Assembly: GCF_001650695.1 (NCBI RefSeq) | Contig: NZ_LWQS01000039.1 | Span: forward strand, 1 to 64,000 | Length of the DNA: 64,000 nt | Reading direction: 5' to 3' | Source of the DNA: Chloroflexus islandicus | Lineage (GTDB): Bacteria > Chloroflexota > Chloroflexia > Chloroflexales > Chloroflexaceae | Shown: positions 8,042-15,858 of the stretch, one piece after another | Numbering within the stretch: position 1 is the first letter of the stretch | How the letters are laid out: the number at the start of each line of letters is the position of its first letter | Made by a program: the position numbers and the translations under genes | The notes under the pieces: generated by a model | The model's input: only the letters and a program-made list of their open reading frames with translations | Told to the model about the DNA's origin: nothing | Database searches by the model: none

Positions 8042-9499
8042 CTAATCAACCGAAACTTCAACCGTCCGCACGGTCGCTACCCATGCGGTAAAGGTGGCGC
8101 TAGTCGTCACCACAAACCGCAGCGAGTCGCTCGGATCATCCGCCAGCACAATCACCGTCCACGAACTAGCCGCCGGAGTGCTGCCCAAGCTTTCGAGCGG
8201 GGTGACGCCGAGCAAACTCGTGGTGCCGTTGATATTGGCAATCACGCCGCTCAAGCGGAAGCCTGCCGAGGCGCCATCCGGCCGCTGGCCAACGATCAAG
8301 GCTTCAAAGACCACCGTGCGATCGTCGGAAATAGCGATGCGCTGTGCGCTGCCGTCGAGAAATAACTCAACCGCTGTAGTCGAACCATCCGTCAAATTGC
8401 GCAAGACGTAGGTTGAGGTTTGGGCATCGCCGGGAGAAAAGAATGAGCCTGACGCATACGCCATCTGGCCGAAATTGGCCGCTGCGGCCCCTGCGCCGCC
8501 GGGAACGGTGGCAAAGATGCCGCTGGCAATGTTCTGATAGCCCCCGCTAACCGTCGATTGCCGGCCACTGGCTTGGTTCGTGTTGCCGCCGCCAACCGTA
8601 GCCTCGACCTCACTAGCCGTATTCTGATTGCCGCCGCCAATCACAGTATAAGCGCCGCTAGCCGTATTCTGATTGCCGCCGCCAACCGTGGCATAAGAGC
8701 CGCTAGCATTGTTGCCAATCCCTCCGCCAATAGTTGCGAATGAACCCGTGGCATTATTGCCATTACCACCGCCAATCGCTGTACCGATGGCATTGGCGAT
8801 ATTGTAGCCGCCACCACCAATTGTTGCGCCTTCGCCGCTCGCCGTGTTGCCCACGCCGCCACCCACCGTTGCGTATGGCCGATCGCTGGTCGTGCCGGCA
8901 TTATCGCCGGCTTGATTGTTGTAGCCGCCGCTCACGACGCTGTAATCATCGGTCACGCGGTTGGGGAAGACGTTGCCGCCGCCACCGCCAATCGCTGAGC
9001 CAACGACGCCGTTGGTGATACTATTGCCGCTGAAACCGCCGATCAGGTTTGGACTCGTCGCGTTCGGCTGCGTCCGCAACCCCGGCAACGCGAGCGCATA
9101 CGGCGCCGGCGTGAGCGGTTGGCGCGGGCTGAGCGCGGTGTAGCTGCCGCTGCCCGCCGGGCAACGCACGCTGATCGCCAGCCAGCGCGCATCGCCGTTA
9201 AAGGCGGTAGCGCCAAAATCGAGCGCGACGGTGAACACGCCATTCGTCACCGTCACGTTGGTCTTGGTCTGGGTGCTGCCGATCTGGGTACCGGCAGTGG
9301 CGTCATCAAATAGGCGAAACTCAACATCGCAGGTTCCGTTTACCGGCCCGCTGCTTTGCGTCAAGCGACCCTGATAGGTGAACGCCGTTCCCAACGCCGC
9401 CTGCAACCCCGGCGCCCCGCTCTGCGCCGCCGTGCGCGAGAGGCCCAACCCCATCACCGACAACACGATCACGGCGAGGATAGCAGCCGTGCGCTTCAT
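8042..9499 (-). CDS. Secreted protein with YadA-head-like repeats and a phage-fibre-like C-terminal domain
   Basis: A protein of 485 residues. Residues 1-25 form a signal peptide (cleavage near AAQS). Residues 38-138 are a FTYQGRL...PLTPAPYAL domain often found at the start of bacterial surface proteins. Residues 210-344 contain nine 15-residue repeats of the type ATVGGGNQNTASGSY, the pattern of trimeric beta-roll heads of YadA-like adhesins. The C-terminal part (from about 345: AYASGSF, SPGDAQTSTYVLRNLT, RTVVFEALIVG, AGFRLSGVI) resembles a domain of phage tail-fibre-like proteins. No YadA membrane-anchor barrel is present. AAAGGAGC precedes the ATG. Surface location is inferred. Confidence 0.75.
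   Translation of the reverse strand: MKRTAAILAVIVLSVMGLGLSRTAAQSGAPGLQAALGTAFTYQGRLTQSSGPVNGTCDVEFRLFDDATAGTQIGSTQTKTNVTVTNGVFTVALDFGATAFNGDARWLAISVRCPAGSGSYTALSPRQPLTPAPYALALPGLRTQPNATSPNLIGGFSGNSITNGVVGSAIGGGGGNVFPNRVTDDYSVVSGGYNNQAGDNAGTTSDRPYATVGGGVGNTASGEGATIGGGGYNIANAIGTAIGGGNGNNATGSFATIGGGIGNNASGSYATVGGGNQNTASGAYTVIGGGNQNTASEVEATVGGGNTNQASGRQSTVSGGYQNIASGIFATVPGGAGAAAANFGQMAYASGSFFSPGDAQTSTYVLRNLTDGSTTAVELFLDGSAQRIAISDDRTVVFEALIVGQRPDGASAGFRLSGVIANINGTTSLLGVTPLESLGSTPAASSWTVIVLADDPSDSLRFVVTTSATFTAWVATVRTVEVSVD
8468..8872 (-). repeat. Nine 45-bp coding repeats (YadA-head-like)
   Basis: The region encodes residues 210-344 as nine 15-residue units with consensus A-T-[VI]-G-G-G-x-x-N-x-A-S-G-x-x. 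Units around 8560-8720 are the most similar at the DNA level, so copy number may vary between strains. Confidence 0.9.
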
Positions 9500-9645
9500 G
9501 CGAATGCTCCTTTAGGCTACGAAATGGTTAAGCATCACAGCAAACCAGCGACGTTGGCAACGATAACGGCAGGCGTTATTGACCCATCGCGGTCTGCTGT
9601 GATGCCATCGTAGCAAACGAGCGTCCTCAAAACGTCCTTGGCAAC

Positions 9646-9676
9646 AAAAAACAGGGGCGCAGCTACGCTGCGCCCC
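9646..9676 (-). terminator. Intrinsic terminator of hflX
   Basis: On the minus strand GGGGCGCAGC, a GTA loop and GCTGCGCCCC form a 10-bp stem followed by TGTTTTTTG. It lies 16 bases after the hflX stop codon: a textbook stem plus U-run. Confidence 0.9.
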
Positions 9677-9692
9677 CGCCGCAGTTCAAGCG

Positions 9693-11063
9693 TTACGCGC
9701 GGGCAAAACGGGTAAATTGGGCGGCCAACGCCGGCGGCAACCGGCCAACAATATGCGCGCCGTCGCTGCTGAATTCTTCGACCTCAATCACACCGCGCTG
9801 CCGCCAGAGGGCCACGAGATCGTTGCGCTGATATGGGATCAACGCATCAACCCGCACCATCCGCTTGGCCAGCGTCTCGACGATCCGCTCGCCGAGCGTC
9901 TGCAACCCCCAGCCCTGCTGGGCCGAGACGGCCACAATATCGCCGGGCAATCCCATTTCCGCCGCAATTTGCCCGATACCCTCGGCAGTCGCCCCTTCGA
10001 GCAGATCGATCTTGTTGAGCACGGTCAGAATCGGCTTCTGATCCACCCCTAGCTCGCGCAGAGTTTGCTCAACGGTTTGGGCATGCTCTTGGGCGTTGCG
10101 GTGGGTGACATCCACCACGTGCAACAGCAAGTCAGCCTCTTCGATCTCCTCGAGCGTAGCGCGGAAGGCGGCGACCAGCTTGGGAGGCAGCTTCTGGATA
10201 AAACCGACCGTGTCGGTCATCAGCGCGACAATATTGCCGGACAACAACACCTGCCGGGTGGTCGGGTCGAGAGTGGCAAACAGCTTATCCTCGGCCAACA
10301 CCTCAGCGCCAGTCATCGCATTAAGCAACGTGCTCTTGCCGGCATTGGTATAGCCAACCAGCGCGATCACCGGCACCCCGCTCTGGCGGCGGCGCTGGCG
10401 ATACAGCTCGCGGTGACGATGCACATCAGCCAACTGCTCTTTCAGCCACGCAATCCGGCGCTCGATCAAGCGGCGGTCAATTTCAAGCTGCGTCTCACCG
10501 GGACCGCGCAGACCAACCACGCCACCCGCCGAAGTACCGCCGCCGGTGCCGGCCTGCCGTTCAAGGTGCGTCCATTGCCGGCGCAGACGCGGCAACAAGT
10601 ACTGGTACTGGGCCAGTTCGACCTGCAAACGCCCCTCGTGAGTGCGGGCATGGCTGGCGAAGATATCGAGGATCAGACCGGTGCGGTCAATCACCTGCGT
10701 CTGCAACTCCTCTTCAAGATTACGGGTCTGGGCCGGGCTCAGTTCATCATCGAACACGATCAGATCGGCCTGCGTCTGTTCACGCAGCGCCGCAACTTCC
10801 TTGACCTTGCCGGGACCGATAAAGAACTTGGGCAGCGGTTCGGGCAGGCGCTGAAAAATACGGCCTACCACCTCAAGATCAGCCGTCTTGGCGAGGAGGG
10901 CTAATTCATCAAGCGAATCTTCGACTGGCCATGGGCTGCGCGCGCTGGCAATCTCAGCGCCGACTAACAGAGCGCGCCGGCGCGGCGTCGCAGTCGGATA
11001 AAGCCGTTTACCGTCGTGAGTACGAATCTCGTTAATAGGAGTCTCCTTTGACTGAAGAACCAT
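9693..11063 (-). CDS. hflX: GTPase HflX
   Basis: A protein of 456 residues: ribosome-associated GTPase HflX, involved in rescue of stalled ribosomes. The N-terminal domain includes the glycine-rich linker TGGGTSAGGVVGLRGPGE, and the G domain shows GYTNAGKS (G1), DTVGF (G3) and NKID (G4). The start is uncertain. A good promoter at 11083-11111 predicts transcription near 11076, which leaves ATG 11063 (weak GGTGAAG leader) or ATG 11075 as an almost leaderless start. An AAGGAGA motif lies further inside the frame with no standard start codon after it. A strong terminator follows, so the gene is monocistronic. Confidence 0.92.
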   Translation of the reverse strand: MVLQSKETPINEIRTHDGKRLYPTATPRRRALLVGAEIASARSPWPVEDSLDELALLAKTADLEVVGRIFQRLPEPLPKFFIGPGKVKEVAALREQTQADLIVFDDELSPAQTRNLEEELQTQVIDRTGLILDIFASHARTHEGRLQVELAQYQYLLPRLRRQWTHLERQAGTGGGTSAGGVVGLRGPGETQLEIDRRLIERRIAWLKEQLADVHRHRELYRQRRRQSGVPVIALVGYTNAGKSTLLNAMTGAEVLAEDKLFATLDPTTRQVLLSGNIVALMTDTVGFIQKLPPKLVAAFRATLEEIEEADLLLHVVDVTHRNAQEHAQTVEQTLRELGVDQKPILTVLNKIDLLEGATAEGIGQIAAEMGLPGDIVAVSAQQGWGLQTLGERIVETLAKRMVRVDALIPYQRNDLVALWRQRGVIEVEEFSSDGAHIVGRLPPALAAQFTRFARA

Positions 11064-11082
11064 TTGCTTCACCATTGATCTC

Positions 11083-11111
11083 ATTGTAGCACTGTCGCCG
11101 GGTCGCTTCAA
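11083..11111 (-). promoter_or_regulatory. Promoter of hflX
   Basis: Minus-strand TTGAAG (11106-11111), a 17-base spacer, and TACAAT (11083-11088). Predicted transcription start near 11076, a few bases from the candidate start codons. Confidence 0.75.
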
Positions 11112-11229
11112 GCTGTTGGCAGGAATGAGGATGACATTGCGCCAACGACCACGAATGGTCTCAACCGCCATCTACGGCAACGAGCGGTTCAGACGCACTT
11201 CGCTAGCACAGTAGTAAAGCGACAACCGG

Positions 11230-11276
11230 TAGTGATTGTTATTTTTCGCACAATCACTAGTGTTCATTATACACTA
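11230..11276 (+). promoter_or_regulatory. Promoter region with two inverted repeats
   Basis: TAGTGATTGT (11230-11239) and its exact complement ACAATCACTA (11250-11259) flank a 10-base spacer. A second inverted repeat, TAGTGT (11258-11263) and ACACTA (11271-11276), follows directly. A plausible promoter TTCGCA (11245-11250), 17 bases, TATACA (11268-11273) overlaps both, so these could be operators for the small gene at 11368. Confidence 0.5.
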
Positions 11277-11367
11277 CGATCGATGTGTGGCGAAGGTTGC
11301 ATATTCGTTGCCATCCGGCGCGAGACAGCGTCGTCGTAGCGTCGCTCAACGATAGAGGAGGTTGGTT

Positions 11368-11538
11368 ATGTATGGCACGTGGCTCGAGTTGACGGCTGCC
11401 GAGGTGCATCAGCGCGATCTCATCCGCGATGCCGAACACGAACGGCTGGTGCGCGAAGCGCGTCGCCTCCGCCGCGAACAATCGTGGTGGTACCGGTTGT
11501 GGAAGCTGTTGCTGAATGCCCAACTGGTCAGTAAATAG
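11368..11538 (+). CDS. Small basic amphipathic protein, 56 residues
   Basis: A 56-residue frame starting with ATG at 11368, preceded at good spacing by a strong ribosome-binding site (GAGGAGG). The middle is a charged helix rich in Arg and Glu (about residues 15-38). The C-terminal part is tryptophan-rich and hydrophobic (QSWWYRLWKLLLNAQ), suggesting peripheral membrane binding. A candidate promoter with inverted repeats lies upstream and a strong hairpin lies 47 bases downstream, so it looks like a complete single-gene transcription unit between two repeat-rich areas. I do not recognise the family; function unknown. Confidence 0.7.
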   Translation: MYGTWLELTAAEVHQRDLIRDAEHERLVREARRLRREQSWWYRLWKLLLNAQLVSK

Positions 11539-11585
11539 AACTGCGTCGCAGGGCAAGCCGCTAGACGCGCGGGCAGATGTTCGGT

Positions 11586-11613
11586 AAACGGGCAGCGCTT
11601 CGGCTGCCCGTTT
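11586..11613 (+). terminator. Terminator of the 56-residue protein gene
   Basis: Perfect 11-bp stem AAACGGGCAGC / GCTGCCCGTTT with a GCTTCG loop, followed by TGCATTTC. The A-stretch before and T-stretch after make it able to act in both directions. Confidence 0.75.
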
Positions 11614-11626
11614 GCATTTCTATGGA

Positions 11627-12053
11627 GTGCGGCAGTCTCACTGCCGCACACATCTCTTTGTCATTGCGAGCCACGCTCCGCGCGGCGAAGCAACCTCCCG
11701 CGAGCACGGAATCAACCCGCCCGCTGCACCTACCTGACGGCGGAAGCGGGGGAGCCGCTGTAGGCAGACGAGGCAGTGCGAGAGCGAAACGCAGCAGCGC
11801 CCCTCTCCCACTGACGTGGGAGAGGGGCTGGGGGTGAGGGCCACCCCTCTCCCAGCGGGGGAGGGGTTGGGGGTGGGGGCAACAAGGTACATCGCCGCGT
11901 CGCTATGGCGTGCGGCAGGATAACCGCCGCCGGTTGCTAACACCCCTCTCCTCGTGCTGCGATTGCGGGCCAGCGGCCCGCGCTCCCCGTTGTCATTGCG
12001 AGCCACGCTCTGCGCGCCCGCAGCAACCTCCCGCGAGCACGGAATCAACCCGC
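11627..12053. repeat. Extragenic repeat mosaic
   Basis: No gene is supported here. It contains a GTGCGGCAGT/ACTGCCGCAC hairpin (11627-11649) and two copies of a module of about 60 bases (TTGTCATTGCGAGCCACGCT to GCACGGAATCAACCCGC) near 11660-11721 and 11991-12053. Between them lie CCCCTCTCCCACTG/GGGAGAGGGG palindromes. The second copy runs into the end of the glycosyltransferase gene and supplies its stop codon. Confidence 0.8.
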
Positions 12054-13049
12054 TACCAACGCTGCCAAGCGCCGTTGGGTACGCAGCGCGGCCACCGGCC
12101 CGCCGGGAGGTTCGATCCAGCGGGCTAAGGCGGAGAGCGAAGCGGTGCGGCGGGCCTGAATAATCCGGCGTTGCTGTTGCAAGACCGGCCATTCGGCCAG
12201 CGCCATCAGGCGACCGGCAACCATGTCCGCCTGCCGGCGCAATGCGGCATACGCCAGCGCCATGCCGTCGTAGGCCAGTATTGCCGGCAAGCAGGCGACC
12301 AGCAATGGCGTTGGCAAGCAACGGATCAGCATGCGAATCCGGTTGCGGCCGAGCAGACGCTGCTTGAACGGACTGAACATGCCGGCAGTGGCCGAATAGA
12401 CGTGGCGAGCGCGGGCACGCGGAGCCAGCACGCACTCCCAGCCACGCAATTGGGCCCGCCACGCCAGATCGGCGTCTTCGAGATAACTGAAAAAGTCGGC
12501 AAAGAAGCCGATGTCGTCGAGCATCGCGCGCCGCAGCAGCGCCAAACCGCCACTAGCGCCAAAGACCAACTGGGGCTGGGCCGGCAGATCAGACACCGGC
12601 AGCCCCAGCGCCCGATCGGTGGCAATGCCGTCAGCCTGAAAGCGAATCCCGGCCCCAGCTACCACCTGCGGGTGGCGGCTGAAGGTCAAGACCCCAGCGG
12701 CCCAACCCGCCGCCGGCTGATCGCGCAGCGCCTCCCACAACGCATCCACGCAACCCGGCTCGGCCAGCGCGTCGTCGTTGATCAGCCAGATCAACTCGCC
12801 GCGCGCCACTGCGATGCCAGCATTCACGCCGCCGGCAAAACCGGTGTTGTAGGGCAGCTCGATCACCCGTACCGCCGGCAGATGGGTGCGCACCCACGCG
12901 CCGGCCCGGTCGCGCGAGCGGTTATCGACCAGCACAATTTCGTCATACGGGCGCAACTGCGCCTGCACCGCGCCGAGGCAGGCCGGCAGGTAGCGCAGGG
13001 CGTGGTAAGTGGGGATGACCACCGAGATGGGTGGGCGGGCAGTAGCCAT
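12045..13049 (-). CDS. Family 2 glycosyltransferase
   Basis: A protein of 334 residues. The GT-A fold N-terminus is clear: ISVVIPTYHALRYL at about residues 8-21, EIVLVDNRSRD at about 38-48, YNTGFAGGVNAGI near 70, and the metal-binding LINDDA near 93. ASGGLALLRR and YLEDADLAWRAQLRGW (about 180-215) are typical of rhamnosyl-type GT2 enzymes that act in surface polysaccharide synthesis. The C-terminal third is arginine-rich with a weakly hydrophobic part. The ATG at 13049 is chosen because upstream sequence is repeat DNA. The last codons and the TGA stop come from a dispersed repeat module, so the tail may be altered. Sugar specificity unknown. Confidence 0.85.
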   Translation of the reverse strand: MATARPPISVVIPTYHALRYLPACLGAVQAQLRPYDEIVLVDNRSRDRAGAWVRTHLPAVRVIELPYNTGFAGGVNAGIAVARGELIWLINDDALAEPGCVDALWEALRDQPAAGWAAGVLTFSRHPQVVAGAGIRFQADGIATDRALGLPVSDLPAQPQLVFGASGGLALLRRAMLDDIGFFADFFSYLEDADLAWRAQLRGWECVLAPRARARHVYSATAGMFSPFKQRLLGRNRIRMLIRCLPTPLLVACLPAILAYDGMALAYAALRRQADMVAGRLMALAEWPVLQQQRRIIQARRTASLSALARWIEPPGGPVAALRTQRRLAALVAG

Positions 13050-13099
13050 ACAATGCTCACGATAATAACGACACCACGCGCGTGATTGTAGCGCATGTA

Positions 13100-13740
13100 G
13101 GGGGGTGAGGGTCAATGACCAAGACGCAAAGCGAGCTAAGGCGCAGAGATGCTCAACGCAAAGACGCCAAGCACGCAGAGGACGCAAAGGGGTTCGGGGA
13201 AGAGTCACCAAGAGATGCCAAGAGACACCAACCATCAACCTCATGGTTTTGTGCCTTTTGCGTATCTTTGTGGCTCTTTGGCTCAGTACCCTCCCCCACT
13301 GCACGGAAGCGGAGCGCTGCGGCGTTCCGCTCTCAGCACCGCCGTACCCGCTACGCAGCGGGTGGCATAGCCACAAAAAGACACAAGAGGCACAAAAACG
13401 TACAATATTTGTGCCTTTTGCGTATCTTTGTGGCTATTTGGCTCAGTACCCTCACCCCCACCCCCGCTCCCACTGCACGGAAAGCGGAGCGCTGCGGCGT
13501 TCCGCTCTCAGCACAGCTTCCTCATTCCCACGGTTGATCTGCCCCCACCCCTAGCCCCTCCCCCGCTGGGGGAGGGGTTGGCGCCTCCTCCCGCTGGGGG
13601 GAGGAGGCGAGGAGGGTGGCTGCACGAGAAGAGCGAGACGGGGCCGGGGGTTAACGCAAAGACGCAAAGGGAGCAAAGGCGCAGAGGATTTACACGCAAA
13701 GACGCAGAGGGTTGGGAATGGGAAGGAGGAAGCTAGCTGT
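13100..13740. repeat. Extragenic repeat region (AAAGACGCAAAG type) with a long hairpin
   Basis: No gene is supported. It contains runs of AACGCAAAGACGC / GCAAAGGCGCAGAGG at 13120-13190 and again at 13650-13710. It also has two copies of TTTGTGCCTTTTGCGTATCT (13253 and 13410) and two copies of a CACTGCACGGAA...GTTCCGCTCTCAGCAC block. An imperfect hairpin with arms of about 28 bases spans 13369-13435. CCCTCCCCC/GGGGGAGG palindromes lie at 13555-13615. Confidence 0.8.
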
Positions 13741-13777
13741 ATATGGAGCCGCACAGCCGTGCGGCGCTACAGGGTGC

Positions 13778-13815
13778 TTGACACCTCTACCGTCCTCTGG
13801 TATATTGTATACAAT
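13778..13815 (+). promoter_or_regulatory. Promoter with GntR-type operator, start of the citramalate/hydantoin operon
   Basis: TTGACA (13778-13783), a 17-base spacer and TATATT (13801-13806) form a near-consensus promoter. A perfect 12-bp palindrome, ATTGTATACAAT (13804-13815), overlaps the -10 box and the transcription start. Its TTGTATACAA core fits the general operator pattern of FCD-type GntR regulators, so autorepression by the downstream gene product is likely. Confidence 0.8.
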
Positions 13816-13939
13816 CTTTCCAAGGCATAACTAATATAACAATTCAGCATAATTGCGTTTTGATACGCCTTTATAACGCTAATCGTACGCCGCTTTACCG
13901 TGCTTGCATGCGCTCTACCAGCTACTACAGCGAATTGTA

Positions 13940-14653
13940 ATGACTAAATTGTATACATCAGATGAATCTTCTGCAGATCAGGTGTACCAGCGCCTGCGCC
14001 GGTTGCTGATCGAAGGCCATTACCCGCCCGGCTCCCGGTTGGTCGAAGAGCGGTTGGCTAGCGATCTCGGCGTGAGCCGCACCCCAGTGCGGCAGGCACT
14101 GGTGCGCGCCGCCGCCGAGGGGTTGGTACAGATCTTCCCTAACCGCGGCGCAGTCGCGCGCAGTTTTACGATTGATGACCTGCTCGAGATGTATGACTTG
14201 CGCGCCTTGCTCGAAGGCCATGCCGCATTTCTGGCCGCCCAACGCATTACACCGGATCAGTTGGCCCGTATGGAAGCCGCCGCCGCGGCGCTGGAAGATT
14301 CGCTGAACCACACCTTTGCTCGCCGCGAAGACGAAGTGCATTTTCTGGTTGAGCAGAATGCGGTCTTTCACCAGACGATCGCCGAGGCCGCCGGCAATCA
14401 ACGCCTGATTGCAATGCTCAACCAGATTGTTGCGGTGCCGTTGCAGTTTCGCTCGTTCTATTGGTATCGCAAAGAAGAGCGCCAAATTTCTAATTTTTTT
14501 CACCGCAGTATTCTCAATGCGCTCACCCTTGGCGATGGCGATCGCGCCCGCGCTATGATGCGCGAGCATATTTTCTATGGTCGAGATGTGTTGTTGCAGA
14601 GCCGGCGCGCGGAATCGGCTGCTGTCGCGTCCGGCGAGGAGAATGAACTGTGA
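13940..14653 (+). CDS. GntR-family (FadR/FCD subfamily) transcriptional regulator
   Basis: A protein of 237 residues from ATG 13940; a TTG at 13904 would add 12 residues. The N-terminal winged helix shows VYQRLRRLLIEGHYPPGSRL and LGVSRTPVRQALVRAAAEG (about residues 13-67). The helical FCD ligand domain follows, with YDLRALLEGHAA, an ENR-like NAVFHQTIAEAAGN near 145-160 and HRSILNAL near 195, including histidines that usually bind metal. It heads an operon whose next gene overlaps by four bases. The perfect operator on its own promoter and a second half-conserved site (13948-13959) just inside the gene suggest autoregulation. The effector is probably a carboxylic acid (inference). Confidence 0.88.
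   Translation: MTKLYTSDESSADQVYQRLRRLLIEGHYPPGSRLVEERLASDLGVSRTPVRQALVRAAAEGLVQIFPNRGAVARSFTIDDLLEMYDLRALLEGHAAFLAAQRITPDQLARMEAAAAALEDSLNHTFARREDEVHFLVEQNAVFHQTIAEAAGNQRLIAMLNQIVAVPLQFRSFYWYRKEERQISNFFHRSILNALTLGDGDRARAMMREHIFYGRDVLLQSRRAESAAVASGEENEL
13948..13959 (+). promoter_or_regulatory. Second, degenerate GntR operator
   Basis: ATTGTATACATC matches 10 of 12 positions of the perfect operator at 13804-13815. It lies just inside the regulator coding region, about 144 bases downstream, so it could support a repression loop or roadblock. Confidence 0.4.
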
Positions 14654-15858
14654 GCCGCCAACGTCCGCCGCGACCGCTCGATGATATCCGGGTGCTCGAA
14701 TTGGGCGCGTTTTTGGCCGGGCCGTTTTGCGGCCAGTTGCTGGCCGATTTCGGCGCCGAGGTGATTAAGGTCGAACCTCCCGGCAAGGGGGATCCGATGC
14801 GTGAGTGGGGCCGCCATCGCTATCAGGGCCGCACGCTGTGGTGGCCGGTTTTGGCCCGCAATAAGAAGTCGATCACGATTGATTTGCGCACTCCCGAAGG
14901 GCAGGCGCTGGTCAAGCGGATCGTGCCCCACGTGGATATGGTGCTGGAGAATTTTCGGCCCGGTACGCTTGAAGAGTGGGGGTTGGGTTGGGAAGAGTTG
15001 AGCGCGCTGAATCCCGGTTTGATCATGATCCGGGTGAGCGGGTTTGGCCAGACTGGCCCGTACCGCGATAAGGCCGGCTTTGGGTCGATCGGCGAGGCAA
15101 TGGGTGGCATTCGCGCAATTACCGGCTTCCCCGACCGCCCGCCCACTCGCATCGGCATCAGCATCGGCGATTCGCTCGCGGCGACGTTTGCGACGATCGG
15201 CGCGCTTGTCGCGCTCCATCAACGCCAGCGCAACGGGCAGGGGCAGGTGGTGGACATCGGGATTTACGAGGGGGTGCTCGCCCTTATGGAGAGCATGATC
15301 CCCGAATATCAGTTGACCGGCCATATCCGTGAGCGCACCGGCAATGTCTTGCCCAATGTCGCCCCCTCGAATATTTACCCCACTGCTGATGGCGGTTGGT
15401 TTGTGATCGGGGCCAATGCCGATACGATTTTTACCCGTCTGGCCCAAGCGATGGGCCAACCCGAATTGGCCCGCGACCCGCGTTTCGCCACGCACCACGC
15501 GCGCGGCGAACACCAAGCCGAACTCGATGACCTGATTGCGGCGTGGACGATCAATTACACCGCTGATCAACTCCAAGCCATGATGGACGAGTATGGCGTC
15601 CCGGCGGGCAAGATCTATACCGCTAAGGAGATGTTGAGCGATCCGCATTTTCTCGCTCGCCAGTCAATTGTCGGCGTGCCTGACCCTGATTTGGGCGAGA
15701 TCAAGATGCAGAATGTCGTGCCCCGGCTTTCGGCTACTCCCGGCGGAATTGATTGGACGGGGCCGGCCCTCGGCCAGCATAACCGCGAGGTGTTTGTCGA
15801 TCTGCTCGGCTTGAGCGAAGACGAGGTAGCGGCGTTGCAAGCGAAGCGGGTGATTTGA
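14650..15858 (+). CDS. sct: Class III CoA-transferase, likely succinyl-CoA:D-citramalate CoA-transferase
   Basis: A protein of 402 residues of the CaiB/class III CoA-transferase family. LELGAFLAGPFCGQLLADFG and AEVIKVEPPGKGDPMR (about residues 15-50) are characteristic. The catalytic aspartate is expected in GQGQVVDIGIYEG (about residue 200). It starts with GTG at 14650, overlapping the regulator stop, with a GGCGAGGAG ribosome-binding site, and itself overlaps the lyase gene that follows. In Chloroflexus aurantiacus a CoA-transferase of this type is reported next to an R-citramalyl-CoA lyase. Neighbourhood makes that substrate assignment likely; sequence alone proves only the family. Confidence 0.82.
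   Translation: MSRQRPPRPLDDIRVLELGAFLAGPFCGQLLADFGAEVIKVEPPGKGDPMREWGRHRYQGRTLWWPVLARNKKSITIDLRTPEGQALVKRIVPHVDMVLENFRPGTLEEWGLGWEELSALNPGLIMIRVSGFGQTGPYRDKAGFGSIGEAMGGIRAITGFPDRPPTRIGISIGDSLAATFATIGALVALHQRQRNGQGQVVDIGIYEGVLALMESMIPEYQLTGHIRERTGNVLPNVAPSNIYPTADGGWFVIGANADTIFTRLAQAMGQPELARDPRFATHHARGEHQAELDDLIAAWTINYTADQLQAMMDEYGVPAGKIYTAKEMLSDPHFLARQSIVGVPDPDLGEIKMQNVVPRLSATPGGIDWTGPALGQHNREVFVDLLGLSEDEVAALQAKRVI

Noticed and set aside
12100-12120. GAGGTTCGATCC as a possible tRNA T-loop
   Set aside because: It lies within the glycosyltransferase gene and no acceptor, D or anticodon arms fit around it.
11638-12462. Minus-strand open frame of 274 codons
   Set aside because: Its first part is an alternative frame of the glycosyltransferase gene and the remainder is repeat DNA.
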